From Prevotella sp. UBA5387 (lineage in GTDB: Bacteria > Bacteroidota > Bacteroidia > Bacteroidales > Bacteroidaceae), in NCBI GenBank assembly GCA_002407775.1, contig DHOP01000040.1:1-27599 (forward strand): 27,599 nt of DNA, in the 5' to 3' direction. A model generated the notes under the pieces. It was not told the origin of the DNA. It searched no databases and saw nothing but the letters and a program-made list of their open reading frames with translations. Shown here piece after piece: positions 1 to 7,563 of the stretch. The translations under genes were made by a program, and so were the position numbers. Numbering within the stretch: the stretch's first letter is position 1; the number at the start of each line of letters is the position of its first letter.

Positions 1-1949
1 AATGAGTTATTCTTATAAATGAACATGGCGGGTTGTAGACGCAAGTTGAATTTATTGATAAAGCTACTCAAACGATCTGATAAATTATTAAAGATAGCGA
101 TATAATCGTTAACACTGCCGACAGTATTAGAATAGTTCGTGTTTATTTTGTCCACAAGAGCGTTAATCTCATCTATCGACAAAGTCTTCTCTGTTCCATC
201 ATTATACTTAATTGTAACTGTATATGGCTGAGAGGGACCGAATGAATTAACATATAAAGTATCAATATTAACACCTAACTGCTGTAATGCTGTAATCTTA
301 GGCAGCTGAATATTTAGATTCTGCAAAGTACCAAATGATAACGGATTGACCGCAGTTGCTGCAACGCTATATTGAGAAAGAGCACTATTAACAGTGCCAT
401 TAGCATCCCAAAAAGTCTTTAATGCAAGAGCAGGTAAGACATCTTTGAAATTAGTATAAAGTAAACCAACTACCTTAGTAAGGTCAGTGGGGCCGCCGGC
501 AAATGTGTTCACTAGTTCTGCAGCAACCTTTGCAATATCAGACTTTACCAATGCTGGCTGTACACTCTTAGCAATATCTGCCGTAACGGTAGCCTTTGTC
601 TCATAGAAACCATTTGTGTTTGCACGAGTATAGCCAAATGTAAGCACTTTATCAGAAGAAACAACAGGAGACAACTTGACAGCAGACTCTGTACCTTGGC
701 TATTAACCAATGCAAACGTCTTGCCAGTAAGATCAACATTTGTCGGATTAAGAGTCATGTAGAGTGTACCAGCATTTCCTTCTTGTCCATCTTCAGAAAC
801 AATTACTGTACCTCCTTCTAATGGACGACCTGTCTGACCAGTAATTTCAAGGTCAGCATCTGATAGAGTATATCTACTATCTGCATAGAAAGACTGAGTA
901 GATGTTGGGAAACGGAAACTAGCTGCATCACCATAATATGCTGAGAGGATAGTATTGCGAATATCGCCCATAGGCAAAGCATAACTTCCAATGATTGGAC
1001 TATAAGCACCATTCACCGTAATGCTAGTAACCTGCTGTTTGAGTGCATTCTCCAAAGCAGTGATGCGACTGTCTAGAGCATCAAATTGTGTTTGAAGTTG
1101 AGCCTTTGCAGCAGCAATAGCGGCATTAAGCTGTGCAACTGTCACCCTTGATGCTTCTAGGTCCTCGATGCGTTGCAAACTAGATGTCGCTAACAAGTTA
1201 GTTTGTTGAGCCAACTTCAAAGCATCAGCTGCAGTTGTGGAATCTGCTAATGCTTTAGCGTAAAGCGCAACTACATCATCTTGCAAACCAATCACAGTGT
1301 TGTGTAAAGCATCCAAGCGAACAGAGTCATCTTGTGCTAAGGCCATTGCCTTAATCGCAGTGAGATTAATGTCTTTAATTGCGTTGACTACAGAGTCCAC
1401 GCGTGTGCTTACTGTGCTATATTTATCAATTGAAGCCTGCATATCTTGGACTGTGCCTTCAAGTGTCGTAACTCGAGCCTGAAGATCAATAATATCAAGA
1501 CTGTTCTTTGCAATAGTTTGACCATTCGCTGCAACAGCTTGATTCAATAGATCAATAGCTCCGGCATTCTGCTGAATAGCGACTTCTGCAGCAGCGATTC
1601 GCTGTGCGTTAGCCGCAATATCTGCCGAGTTCTTTTCTACCAATGTTCTCAAAGCAGCGATATTCTGTGCATTCGTTGCAATCTTTTCACCATTTGCAGC
1701 TATAGCATCCTTATTAACATTGATAAGATTTAAAAGTGTAGCTTTATTCTGATCGCATTCTGTCCGACAATTGGCCAAGTCCGTTTTCAGATTGTTTACC
1801 TGTTGAGTAAGCGCCTCAATCAGATTTGCATTCTTTGCAACTCCCTCGACAGCTGCCGAGTCTTCATAGTCTTTACAAGACACAAAGGTTCCTGCTGTCG
1901 CTGTAAGCAGCGCAAAAGCAAGAAGATAATTTGTAATTCTCTTTTTCAT
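1..1949 (-). CDS. Surface coiled-coil lipoprotein, 3' end outside the window
   Basis: The minus-strand frame is open from ATG at 1949 to the window edge (649 full codons, no stop), so the C-terminus is missing. The first 25 residues form a lipoprotein signal peptide ending TFVSC (Cys25 lipidated), followed by KDYED, a common start of Prevotella exported lipoproteins. Residues of about 35-190 are rich in Ala, Asn, Gln and Ile with recurring NAQxIAA and AANGxxIA segments, which read as a long parallel coiled coil with Asn at core positions. A second helical stretch runs to about residue 310. The rest (about 315-649) is Thr/Ser/Gly-rich and looks beta-structured. A good promoter lies upstream. 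The family is unnamed to me; it resembles large Bacteroidales cell-surface stalk proteins. That the frame is coding is very likely; a surface stalk or adhesin role is inference. Confidence 0.85.
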   Translation of the reverse strand, partial: MKKRITNYLLAFALLTATAGTFVSCKDYEDSAAVEGVAKNANLIEALTQQVNNLKTDLANCRTECDQNKATLLNLINVNKDAIAANGEKIATNAQNIAALRTLVEKNSADIAANAQRIAAAEVAIQQNAGAIDLLNQAVAANGQTIAKNSLDIIDLQARVTTLEGTVQDMQASIDKYSTVSTRVDSVVNAIKDINLTAIKAMALAQDDSVRLDALHNTVIGLQDDVVALYAKALADSTTAADALKLAQQTNLLATSSLQRIEDLEASRVTVAQLNAAIAAAKAQLQTQFDALDSRITALENALKQQVTSITVNGAYSPIIGSYALPMGDIRNTILSAYYGDAASFRFPTSTQSFYADSRYTLSDADLEITGQTGRPLEGGTVIVSEDGQEGNAGTLYMTLNPTNVDLTGKTFALVNSQGTESAVKLSPVVSSDKVLTFGYTRANTNGFYETKATVTADIAKSVQPALVKSDIAKVAAELVNTFAGGPTDLTKVVGLLYTNFKDVLPALALKTFWDANGTVNSALSQYSVAATAVNPLSFGTLQNLNIQLPKITALQQLGVNIDTLYVNSFGPSQPYTVTIKYNDGTEKTLSIDEINALVDKINTNYSNTVGSVNDYIAIFNNLSDRLSSFINKFNLRLQPAMFIYKNNS

Positions 1950-2255
1950 GAACCTAAATTTATATAACCTTAATAAATAATTCTAAAGTCGCATCATTAA
2001 TTAGCTAAAAGTTGTTTAATCGTAAGTTCTCACAAAGTTAGGTAAAAAGCCGAATGCTTCAAACTTATTTTACATTTTTTTCATCTTAAAGTCCGAAACT
2101 TCATGGAATTGAAACCATTCAAAGGAAAATAATGGTTATAATTAATCGAAAATAATCTTTCAACATCCACAAACAAAAAGATTATTAACGCTTAACCATA
2201 GCTTACTCATATAGTAGCATATTAGATAATTTCATTTAAAAAGATATAAGATGAT
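1950..2255. other. Intergenic region between lipoprotein and IS element
   Basis: About 300 bp of AT-rich DNA with no credible ORF. It holds the promoter at 2033-2063 and a 7-bp inverted repeat AACCATT (2113-2119) / AATGGTT (2131-2137) with no T-run, of unknown role. Nothing else was recognised. Confidence 0.5.
2033..2063 (-). promoter_or_regulatory. Bacteroidetes-type promoter for the coiled-coil lipoprotein
   Basis: Read on the minus strand, TTTG (2063-2060) is followed by a 19-bp spacer and TAACTTTG (2040-2033). This matches the TTTG/TAnnTTTG pattern of Bacteroidetes primary sigma promoters. It predicts a start near 2026 and a leader of about 75 nt before ATG at 1949. Confidence 0.75.
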
Positions 2256-3283
2256 ACCCGTTGGCGGAATTAATTTAGTGCATATTTAATTCTTCCGATA
2301 GGTTTGTTGTTGATGTAGTTTACATATTGCAACACTGTTAGTGCACTAATTTTGCCAATAATTCTGGCAAACAAGCCTCCTGTTATCTTAGCATAGTTCC
2401 TGATGACCAGAAATTTCCCCGTCAACTGGGAGAAGAGTGTCCCAATCCTTTTACGGGCTTTGGCGAAAGTGACGAAGGTCGGCTTCCAGCCCTTTTGGTT
2501 AAGCCGGTAAGGACACTCCAGCCTGATGCGTGCCGTCTGAAAGAGGTCAAGCTGCACATCTGCTCCGACATATCCCATATCCCCATAAATGCTGCAGTCG
2601 TGACAAGTCAGTTTCACGTCCTTCACATAATTGAGGTCAAATACGCTGGCCTTGGACAGGTCATAGAAATCTATCAACCCACTCAATCCGCAAATTGCGT
2701 GAAGTTTGTACCCAAAGTAATATTCATGCTGCGAGGCACAGAAGCCGAAGTCGGGAGCTTGCATGAGCTCCCCTGTCCGTCCCATCCTGCAACGCCTGCC
2801 TCTTGCCACTCTGCACACTGCTATCGGCTTGGAATCCACAAAGAAGAAGTCTTCCCAACCGTCCATTTCCATGGCAATCCTCTTTCGTATGTCTTCACAT
2901 AACCCTGCGGTGTTCTTTCTGTGGTCATTGAGTTGTCTGCGTGATATGAGGTTGGGTATTTTGTCTTTGTACTCTTGCAGCTTGTAGTCAAAAAGCCATT
3001 TCCCACTGTCTATGCTCTATGACTCGGCTGCTAACGACAAGGCCACGACCTCCAAGTCGGAAAATTCAGGTACGGGGCCACGACGGGCTATATTTGCATG
3101 CTCGTTGACAAGGTTTTGAGAAAACTGCTTGCATATCTCGAGTGTTTTGACGAATTTTGTGTGTAAGTTGTGCATGCGATGGTTTGAACTTAATGATTTT
3201 GACACTATTGAGTTACTAAAAACCAATGATATGCACAACTTTTTGTTTGTCAATTTCTCAACTATTTAATTCCGCCAACGGGT
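2256..3283 (-). mobile_element. IS982-family insertion sequence, 1028 bp, probably non-autonomous
   Basis: The two ends are inverted copies of ACCCGTTGGCGGAATTAA (2256-2273, and 3283 reading leftward). Element length of about 1 kb, AC-starting ends and a single DDE transposase agree with IS982. The flanks carry a direct repeat AAGATGAT (2248-2255 and 3286-3293). It abuts the left end but sits 2 bp outside the right end; counted flush as 10 bp the match is 9/10, so the target duplication may have mutated. The transposase inside is damaged. A near-identical terminus (21 of the first 22 bases) recurs at the right edge of the window. Confidence 0.88.
2270..3175 (-). pseudogene. IS982-family transposase with in-frame amber stop and lost catalytic Glu
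   Basis: One continuous minus-strand frame encodes an IS982-like DDE transposase. The start chosen, MHNLHTKF at 3175, gives 301 residues, normal for the family; the frame stays open to an upstream ATG at 3253. TAG at 3019-3017 interrupts it (codon 53 from 3175) after LSLAAES, and reading resumes in the same frame with SIDSGKWLFDYK, so this is a point nonsense change and not a frameshift. Asp residues are present in FFVDSKPI (codon at 2836-2834) and GDMGYVG. The place where relatives have IE in RKRIExxFSQL here reads RKRIGTLFSQL (GGG at 2443-2441), which would remove the third acidic residue. From memory of the family I take GAG as ancestral. The protein should be inactive even with readthrough. 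Confidence 0.88.
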
Positions 3284-3874
3284 AGAAGATGATATTTTTT
3301 AAGAGTATCAACAGTGGCAAAATCATTTGTTCAGTCATTTGCGTTTGATATCTTTTGATAGTGCGATTGAAATCCAATCGCAATGCGTTAAGGCAATAAT
3401 GGCAATGCGAAAGGGTATCAATCACAGTACCAAAGGATGTTAATCACAAAGCCATAAAATATCGAACACGAGAACACTTCAACCTTAATCTTCATTTTCA
3501 TCCATTCAGGGCAACCGCACAAATGAAAACTTCTTTCTCTTTCGCCTTATCCAATAAGAATCCAAAACTATTTTTGCTTAACGGAATTACTAGCATAAAT
3601 AACAAATCACTTGAATTGGAATTATGGACTTAAGTTATTCTTTCTCAAGATAACCAAGGGTTTGCAATAAAAAAAATCTCGATGAATAGAATTAACACAA
3701 ATAAAAAACGAACTAAAAAATCTTCATCATTTAATAGGTTCGGTTTTATTCGAATCAACTACCTAATACTTAGTTTTTATATCATAAAAGTTTCAAAAAG
3801 GTCCTATTTGAAACAAACTCTCTTAATAATCTTTAAATATTACATCAAAAACAGTAATTTTTCAACTTATCGTT
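3284..3874. other. Long AT-rich intergenic region
   Basis: Nearly 600 bp without a convincing gene. The left part holds a degenerate 22-bp tandem repeat (3363-3472). The right part (about 3500-3870) is very AT-rich and low in complexity. A 101-codon frame from 3682 crosses the promoter and hairpin at 3875-3960 and has biased, unlikely composition, so it is not called. Confidence 0.5.
3363..3472. repeat. Degenerate 22-bp tandem repeat, five units
   Basis: Five consecutive 22-bp blocks start at 3363, 3385, 3407, 3429 and 3451. Position 2 is C, position 15 is A and position 19 is C in all five; position 1 is G, 16 is T and 20 is A in four. GCAATGCG recurs exactly 22 bp apart (3380-ish and 3402-ish), as do AATCACA blocks. 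The first unit contains the inverted repeat GCGATTG (3363-3369) / CAATCGC (3375-3381). No ORF or spacer-like variation is present, so it is not a CRISPR. The same period appears at 17915-18002. Confidence 0.55.
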
Positions 3875-3882
3875 TAACTTTG
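3875..3882 (+). promoter_or_regulatory. -7 box TAACTTTG for the leader RNA / small membrane protein
   Basis: Perfect TAnnTTTG box. No clean TTTG is found about 19 bp upstream, where the DNA is AT-rich. The predicted start near 3889 places the terminator-like hairpin about 40 nt into the transcript. Confidence 0.65.
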
Positions 3883-3888
3883 CAATGT

Positions 3889-3960
3889 GTTTTTCATGGT
3901 ATTAGATTATTAAGGTTAATTTTGAGGCCGGCAGACTCGCGAGAGTGTGCCGGTTTTTAT
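3889..3960 (+). ncRNA. Candidate short leader RNA ending in an intrinsic terminator
   Basis: A TAACTTTG box lies just upstream and a strong hairpin ends the segment, predicting a transcript of about 70 nt. The intervening TTTTTCATGGTATTAGATTA and AAGGTTAA text does not code. I have an impression that similar leaders recur in Bacteroidales genomes, but I cannot verify this. It may be an independent small RNA, or an attenuated 5' leader of the 50-codon gene that begins 27 nt later. Bacteroidales-1 RNA, also bounded by a promoter of this type and a terminator, is one family to test against. Confidence 0.5.
3928..3958 (+). terminator. Intrinsic terminator hairpin with GCGA tetraloop
   Basis: CCGGCA-G-ACTC (3928-3938) pairs with GAGT-G-TGCCGG (3943-3953): ten base pairs and one G-G mismatch, closed by the GNRA loop GCGA (3939-3942). 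TTTTT follows directly (3954-3958). It lies between a promoter and an ORF, so it could act as an attenuator. Confidence 0.75.
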
Positions 3961-3986
3961 TTCATCGTTTACATAATGACACCATA

Positions 3987-4139
3987 ATGAATAAAACTGA
4001 GATTTACATATTAATTGCAGTATTTACGCTCCTAACTATAATTTTAGTTTGGTTTGGCGCCAAGAATCTATTGGATATGCGCCAAAGGAAACAACGCCAG
4101 CAAGAACGGCGTAAAGAGCATCTGAAAAAAAAGCGTTAG
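3987..4139 (+). CDS. Small single-pass membrane protein, 50 residues
   Basis: Starting at ATG 3987 the product is MNKTEIYI followed by a hydrophobic segment (residues about 5-24) and then a strongly basic, Gln/Arg/Lys-rich tail ending in KKKR. This topology suggests one membrane helix with a positively charged cytoplasmic tail. The frame extends upstream to an ATG at 3945, but that would put the coding region through the terminator hairpin, so the internal Met is preferred. It is convergent with the sigma factor gene, whose stop is 20 bp beyond. No family was recognised. Coding status rests on the clear transmembrane/basic layout and its own promoter; function is unknown. Confidence 0.6.
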   Translation: MNKTEIYILIAVFTLLTIILVWFGAKNLLDMRQRKQRQQERRKEHLKKKR

Positions 4140-4159
4140 CCTAAATGTCTATCTCTAGG

Positions 4160-5035
4160 TTAACCGAGATACTGTCTTAATGTCGAGGCATATTTGCTAA
4201 ATCGTATCTTTCGCAAAGCCTTCTCCTTAACCTGGCGAATGCGTTCACGTGTCATGCCCATGCTATCAGCAATCTCTTCAAGACTTTTCTCCACCTCTCC
4301 AATACCAAATGACTCTCGGATAATGTTCTGTTCACGTGCGTTGAGGACTTCCCGGAGTAAGTCTTTGATGAATTGATTCATAGATTCTTTATCCAACGAA
4401 CTGTCCGATTTCAAGGTGTTATCGTCCGAAAGAAGCATGTCTGCCAACGAACCATCATCCTCGTTGCCAAGCGGTGCATCGATACTAGTGGCATGTGTAT
4501 TAGCATTTAAAACCGAATTTATCTGCGCCTCATCATATCCAGTTAAATTTGCCAGCTCCTCTAAAGAAGCAACTCGGCCTTGCTCCTGCAAGAACTGCTC
4601 TGCTGCACGACTCACTTTTCCATATATTCCCACTTGATTAAGAGGCATACGCACGATGCGGCTCTTCACTGCCAAAGCCTCCATTATGCTCTGACGTATC
4701 CACCAAACGGCATATGAAATGAATTTAAAGCCACGTGTCTCATCAAATTTCTCAGCTGCCTTCACGAGTCCCATATTGCCTTCATTAATGAGATCTGTGA
4801 GCGTAATACCCTGATGCTGATATTGTTTAGCCACAGAGACGACGAAACGAAGGTTTCCTCTAACTAAACTGTCGCGAGCCACACGCCCTTCTTCACCACC
4901 AATATGAATGATACGGGCAAGTTCAGCCTCCTCTTCAGGGGACAGCATTGGCTCCTTCGCGATCTCGGAGAGATAGCGATCAAGCGATTCGCTATTGCGA
5001 CTCGTTATGTTTTTTGTGATTTTCAGTTGTCTCAT
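4160..5035 (-). CDS. rpoD: Primary-type sigma-70 factor (RpoD/SigA-like)
   Basis: This 291-residue sigma factor has the Bacteroidetes layout without region 1.1. It begins MRQLKITK, has region 1.2 near 16-40, region 2 at about 59-130 (NLRFVVSVAKQYQ, DLINEGNMGL, FDETRGFKFISYAVWWIRQSI), region 3 at about 131-190, and a region 4.2 helix-turn-helix near 250-277 (LEEIADSMGMTRERIRQVKEKAL). It directs RNA polymerase to TTTG/TAnnTTTG promoters in this phylum. Compared with my memory of the main Bacteroides RpoD, regions 3 and 4 are rather divergent (for example IIRESFGIGEVEKSLEEI), so it may be a group 2 paralogue and not the housekeeping factor. It diverges from ptb-buk and has its own promoter at 5077-5106. 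The sigma-70 assignment is certain; the subgroup is open. Confidence 0.93.
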   Translation of the reverse strand: MRQLKITKNITSRNSESLDRYLSEIAKEPMLSPEEEAELARIIHIGGEEGRVARDSLVRGNLRFVVSVAKQYQHQGITLTDLINEGNMGLVKAAEKFDETRGFKFISYAVWWIRQSIMEALAVKSRIVRMPLNQVGIYGKVSRAAEQFLQEQGRVASLEELANLTGYDEAQINSVLNANTHATSIDAPLGNEDDGSLADMLLSDDNTLKSDSSLDKESMNQFIKDLLREVLNAREQNIIRESFGIGEVEKSLEEIADSMGMTRERIRQVKEKALRKIRFSKYASTLRQYLG

Positions 5036-5076
5036 TTCAAGTTAAGATTATTGCGAGTAGCCTCATTATGGTTTGA

Positions 5077-5106
5077 CAAAAGTACAAAGAAAATCGGATA
5101 ACCAAA
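5077..5106 (-). promoter_or_regulatory. Promoter of the sigma factor gene
   Basis: On the minus strand TTTG (5106-5103), an 18-bp spacer and TACTTTTG (5084-5077) fit the phylum consensus. The leader to ATG at 5035 would be about 35 nt. Confidence 0.65.
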
Positions 5107-5222
5107 CAATATCATAGAAAAAAACAAAAAAACCATATTACAGCTATTTCTCCCCTGCCAAAATAATTGGAATACACTGAAATAAAAAAACTTTCTTTTT
5201 TTATTTATTTTGAAATAATATT

Positions 5223-5230
5223 TATCTTTG
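5223..5230 (+). promoter_or_regulatory. -7 box TATCTTTG for ptb-buk
   Basis: TATCTTTG matches TAnnTTTG. The only nearby TTTG upstream (5208-5211) is 11 bp away, too close for a normal -33 box. The leader to ATG at 5300 would be about 63 nt. Confidence 0.5.
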
Positions 5231-5299
5231 CCACATATTATGTAAATGACACAAACACCTTGAATATACTTAGGTCCAATATTTAATGAAATACTAACT

Positions 5300-6145
5300 A
5301 TGAAGAATTTTATCGAATTGGTGGAACATCTAAAGGCTAGAAAAGTATGCCGTCGTGTAGCTGTTGTCAATCCAAAAGACAAGGCCACATTAGAAGCGGT
5401 TAAACTAGCTACATCAGAAGGTTTCATCGAACCTATAATGATTGAAGACAACGACTTAACTGATGCTGCAGGAAAAGCAGTCATCATGGCACAAGAAGGA
5501 CAGGTGGATATGATCATGAAGGGACTTATACCTTCCGAGACTTTGCTCAAGGCTGTCATCCGTTATAACGGGGGGCTTTTGCCAAATGGAGGGCTGCTCT
5601 CTCAAATAGGTTGTGTGCAGATTCCTTCACATCACAAGCTACTTCTATATACTGATGCTGTGGTAATACCATTCCCCACTCACGAGCAACGAATTCAACA
5701 AGTTCGATATATCGCTAAACTAGGTCGTGCTATCGGCATTGAAGAGCCCCGCATATCTCTTATTCATTGTAGTGAAGACATAGACGTCCGCCATTTTCCT
5801 TACACTGGTGGTTATCCCGAGATTATCCAAATGGGAAAGGATGGCGCATTCGGTCGTTGTATCATCGACGGACCATTGGATGTGAGATCATCTTGTTCTC
5901 TTGAGAGCATGCAAACTAAAGAAATTGATTCACCTATAGTTGGAGAGGCAGACGCACTCGTGTTCCCAGACATAGAGTCTGCTAACACTTTCCATAAAAC
6001 TGTAGCACTGTTTGCAAATGCCAAAATTGGTAGTATTCTACAGGGGTCGAAGGTTCCTGTGATGGTACCCTCAAGAGCAGACAGCGCAGAAAACAAATAC
6101 TACAGCTTAGCTTTAGCATCTGCGTTAGGGTCTGGAATAGACTAA
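5300..6145 (+). CDS. ptb: Phosphate butyryltransferase (phosphotransbutyrylase)
   Basis: A 281-residue member of the phosphate acetyl/butyryltransferase family that converts butyryl-CoA (or a branched acyl-CoA) plus phosphate to the acyl phosphate and CoA. Visible family blocks are VVNPKDKATLEAV (22-34), MKGLIPSETLLKAVI (73-87), the ALVFPDIESAN segment (219-229) and the C-terminal VPVMVPSRADSAENKYYS block (252-269). Length is slightly short for a Ptb (usually near 300) and well below two-domain Pta proteins. The butyrate kinase gene begins 46 bp downstream, which supports Ptb over acetate-type Pta. In Bacteroidales this pair may serve isobutyrate/isovalerate formation from amino acids as well as butyrate; the sequence does not decide. 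Cytoplasmic. Confidence 0.9.
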   Translation: MKNFIELVEHLKARKVCRRVAVVNPKDKATLEAVKLATSEGFIEPIMIEDNDLTDAAGKAVIMAQEGQVDMIMKGLIPSETLLKAVIRYNGGLLPNGGLLSQIGCVQIPSHHKLLLYTDAVVIPFPTHEQRIQQVRYIAKLGRAIGIEEPRISLIHCSEDIDVRHFPYTGGYPEIIQMGKDGAFGRCIIDGPLDVRSSCSLESMQTKEIDSPIVGEADALVFPDIESANTFHKTVALFANAKIGSILQGSKVPVMVPSRADSAENKYYSLALASALGSGID

Positions 6146-6191
6146 TGCCCAGATTTTTCTTTCTAGTGCGGAAATATTAAACTACTATTTC

Positions 6192-7253
6192 ATGAAGATT
6201 TTAGTTATCAATCCTGGTTCCACATCTACCAAGATAGCTGTCTTTGAAAATGAGAGCGCAGCATATTCGAGAAGTCTTCACCATGATAGAGATGAATTAA
6301 GTCGACTCAAAACCATTGACGATCAATATACATTTCTGAAAAATCTCGTCCTGAAGGCATTAGAAGACAACCATATCACATGTGATTTTGATGCCATAGT
6401 AGCTAGAGGGGGCTTAGGCAAACCAATCCCTGGAGGTGCATACAGAATAAATGAGTTGATGATATCTGACAACCTCGGTGCTGACCATCCTCATCCAACA
6501 AATCTAGGCACTAAGTTAGCTTATGAGCTAGCGTCTACAATTCCTTCATGTCTGGCACTCACTGCAGACCCTGGAAGGGTGGACGAGCTATTGCCAATAG
6601 CTAGAATCACTGGTATGCCTGAGCTTCACCGCATCTGCTTCTGGCATGCTCTAAACCATCGAGCGGTAGCACGTCGCTATGCCGCAAAAGTGAACAATCG
6701 TTATGAGGACATGAACTTCATCATATGTCATCTTGGTGGAGGAATATCAGTCGCTGCCCACAGCCATGGCCGAGCCATTGATGTGAATAACGCATATGAT
6801 GGAGGAGGTTCATTCAGCACTGAGCGATCAGGTACACTTCCAAGTGCCGACTTGGTACGTCTGAGTTTCAGCGGTAAGTACACTGAACAGCAATTGCTTC
6901 ATAAAATCACCGGACAAGGTGGACTATATGCTTACCTTGGAACTAATGATTTGCGCGAAGTTATGCGTAGAGTTGAGGAAGGTGACGAGCAAGCAAAAAT
7001 CCTTGTTGACGCAATGGTATTGAATGTTTCCAAACAAATATGTGCAGAGAGTGCCATTCTGTGTGGTCATATAGATGCCATTCTTATCACAGGAGGAATG
7101 TCTCGTAATGAGTATGTTGTCGAAGAAATTAAAAAGCGCGTAAGCTTTTTGGCTCCCTTTGCCTGCTACCCAGGAGAATTTGAGATGGAGGCGCTGGCTG
7201 AAGATGCCCTTGCCGTACTAAAAGGGGATATGGAACTAAAGGAGTACGTGTAG
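6192..7253 (+). CDS. buk: Butyrate kinase (or branched-chain fatty acid kinase)
   Basis: A 353-residue ASKHA-fold acid kinase that makes ATP from acyl phosphate and ADP, completing the Ptb-Buk route. Motifs: VINPGSTSTKIAVF (5-18, phosphate-binding), ARGG (71-74), LGADHPHPTNLG (95-106), HALNHRAVARRYA (152-164), CHLGGGISVAAH (179-190), DGGGSFSTERSGTLP (203-217) and ITGGMSRNEYV near the C-terminus. Length is normal for Buk (about 355) and below acetate kinase (about 400). It is cotranscribed with ptb and followed by a terminator at 7292-7315. Acyl specificity (butyrate, isobutyrate or isovalerate) cannot be told from sequence alone. Confidence 0.93.
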   Translation: MKILVINPGSTSTKIAVFENESAAYSRSLHHDRDELSRLKTIDDQYTFLKNLVLKALEDNHITCDFDAIVARGGLGKPIPGGAYRINELMISDNLGADHPHPTNLGTKLAYELASTIPSCLALTADPGRVDELLPIARITGMPELHRICFWHALNHRAVARRYAAKVNNRYEDMNFIICHLGGGISVAAHSHGRAIDVNNAYDGGGSFSTERSGTLPSADLVRLSFSGKYTEQQLLHKITGQGGLYAYLGTNDLREVMRRVEEGDEQAKILVDAMVLNVSKQICAESAILCGHIDAILITGGMSRNEYVVEEIKKRVSFLAPFACYPGEFEMEALAEDALAVLKGDMELKEYV

Positions 7254-7291
7254 CAATTACTACACAGTAAAAACAAATATAGATCTTCGGT

Positions 7292-7315
7292 TGTTGCTTA
7301 ATGCAACATCTTTTT
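7292..7315 (+). terminator. Terminator of the ptb-buk operon
   Basis: TGTTGC (7292-7297), loop TTAAT, GCAACA (7303-7308), then TC and TTTTT (7311-7315). It overlaps the end of the broken GH127 tail on the other strand. Confidence 0.6.
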
Positions 7316-7563
7316 ACCGTTGTGAATGTAGACACCTTTAGTCAAAGGCAATACTTTCATTCCCTGGATATTATAATAGATGTCAGAAGGAACCTCGTTT
7401 TGGGGTAAACCAATAGACGTAATGGCACTATTGACATCTGCCACAAAACTGATATTATTGATATTGGAGATACCTGTTGTTGAGGTCAGACCAAAAATGG
7501 TCTGACCTGTACATATATTGATATTAGTAATTGCAGATATATTATCAGCTATGCCGCTTTAGG
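7298..7563 (-). pseudogene. Detached C-terminal tail of the GH127 gene
   Basis: Downstream of the GH127 stop (TGA at 7566-7564) another frame reads TWDMT, then TAA (7561-7559), then 86 open codons to TAA at 7300-7298. That piece has SGIADNISAI, a Thr/Asn/Ile-rich middle and the ending DIYYNIQGMKV...TKGVYIHNGKKMLH. This is the usual C-terminal signature of large secreted Prevotella enzymes and resembles type IX secretion sorting tails. The simplest history is a 1-base deletion just before the TGGGACATGACC text plus a nonsense change (for example AAA to TAA). The tail is not translated as part of the enzyme now. Confidence 0.75.

Noticed and set aside
2495..2902. Plus-strand frame antisense to the transposase
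   Set aside because: Mirror of a real coding region; the opposite strand encodes recognisable IS982 motifs.
2763..3006. Alternative frames bridging the transposase gap as a programmed frameshift
   Set aside because: The two halves are in the same frame separated by one TAG, so no frameshift is needed.
3682..3987. Plus-strand open frame of 101 codons
   Set aside because: Low-complexity AT-rich sequence; it runs across a -7 box and a terminator hairpin and has no family-like features.
4136..4165. Bidirectional terminator between the small membrane gene and the sigma factor gene
   Set aside because: The inverted repeat is short with a mismatch, and the T-run for the minus strand lies inside the small gene; not convincing.
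5032..5559. 175-codon minus-strand frame between sigma factor and ptb
   Set aside because: It is antisense to the ptb N-terminus and covers two promoters; composition is not protein-like.
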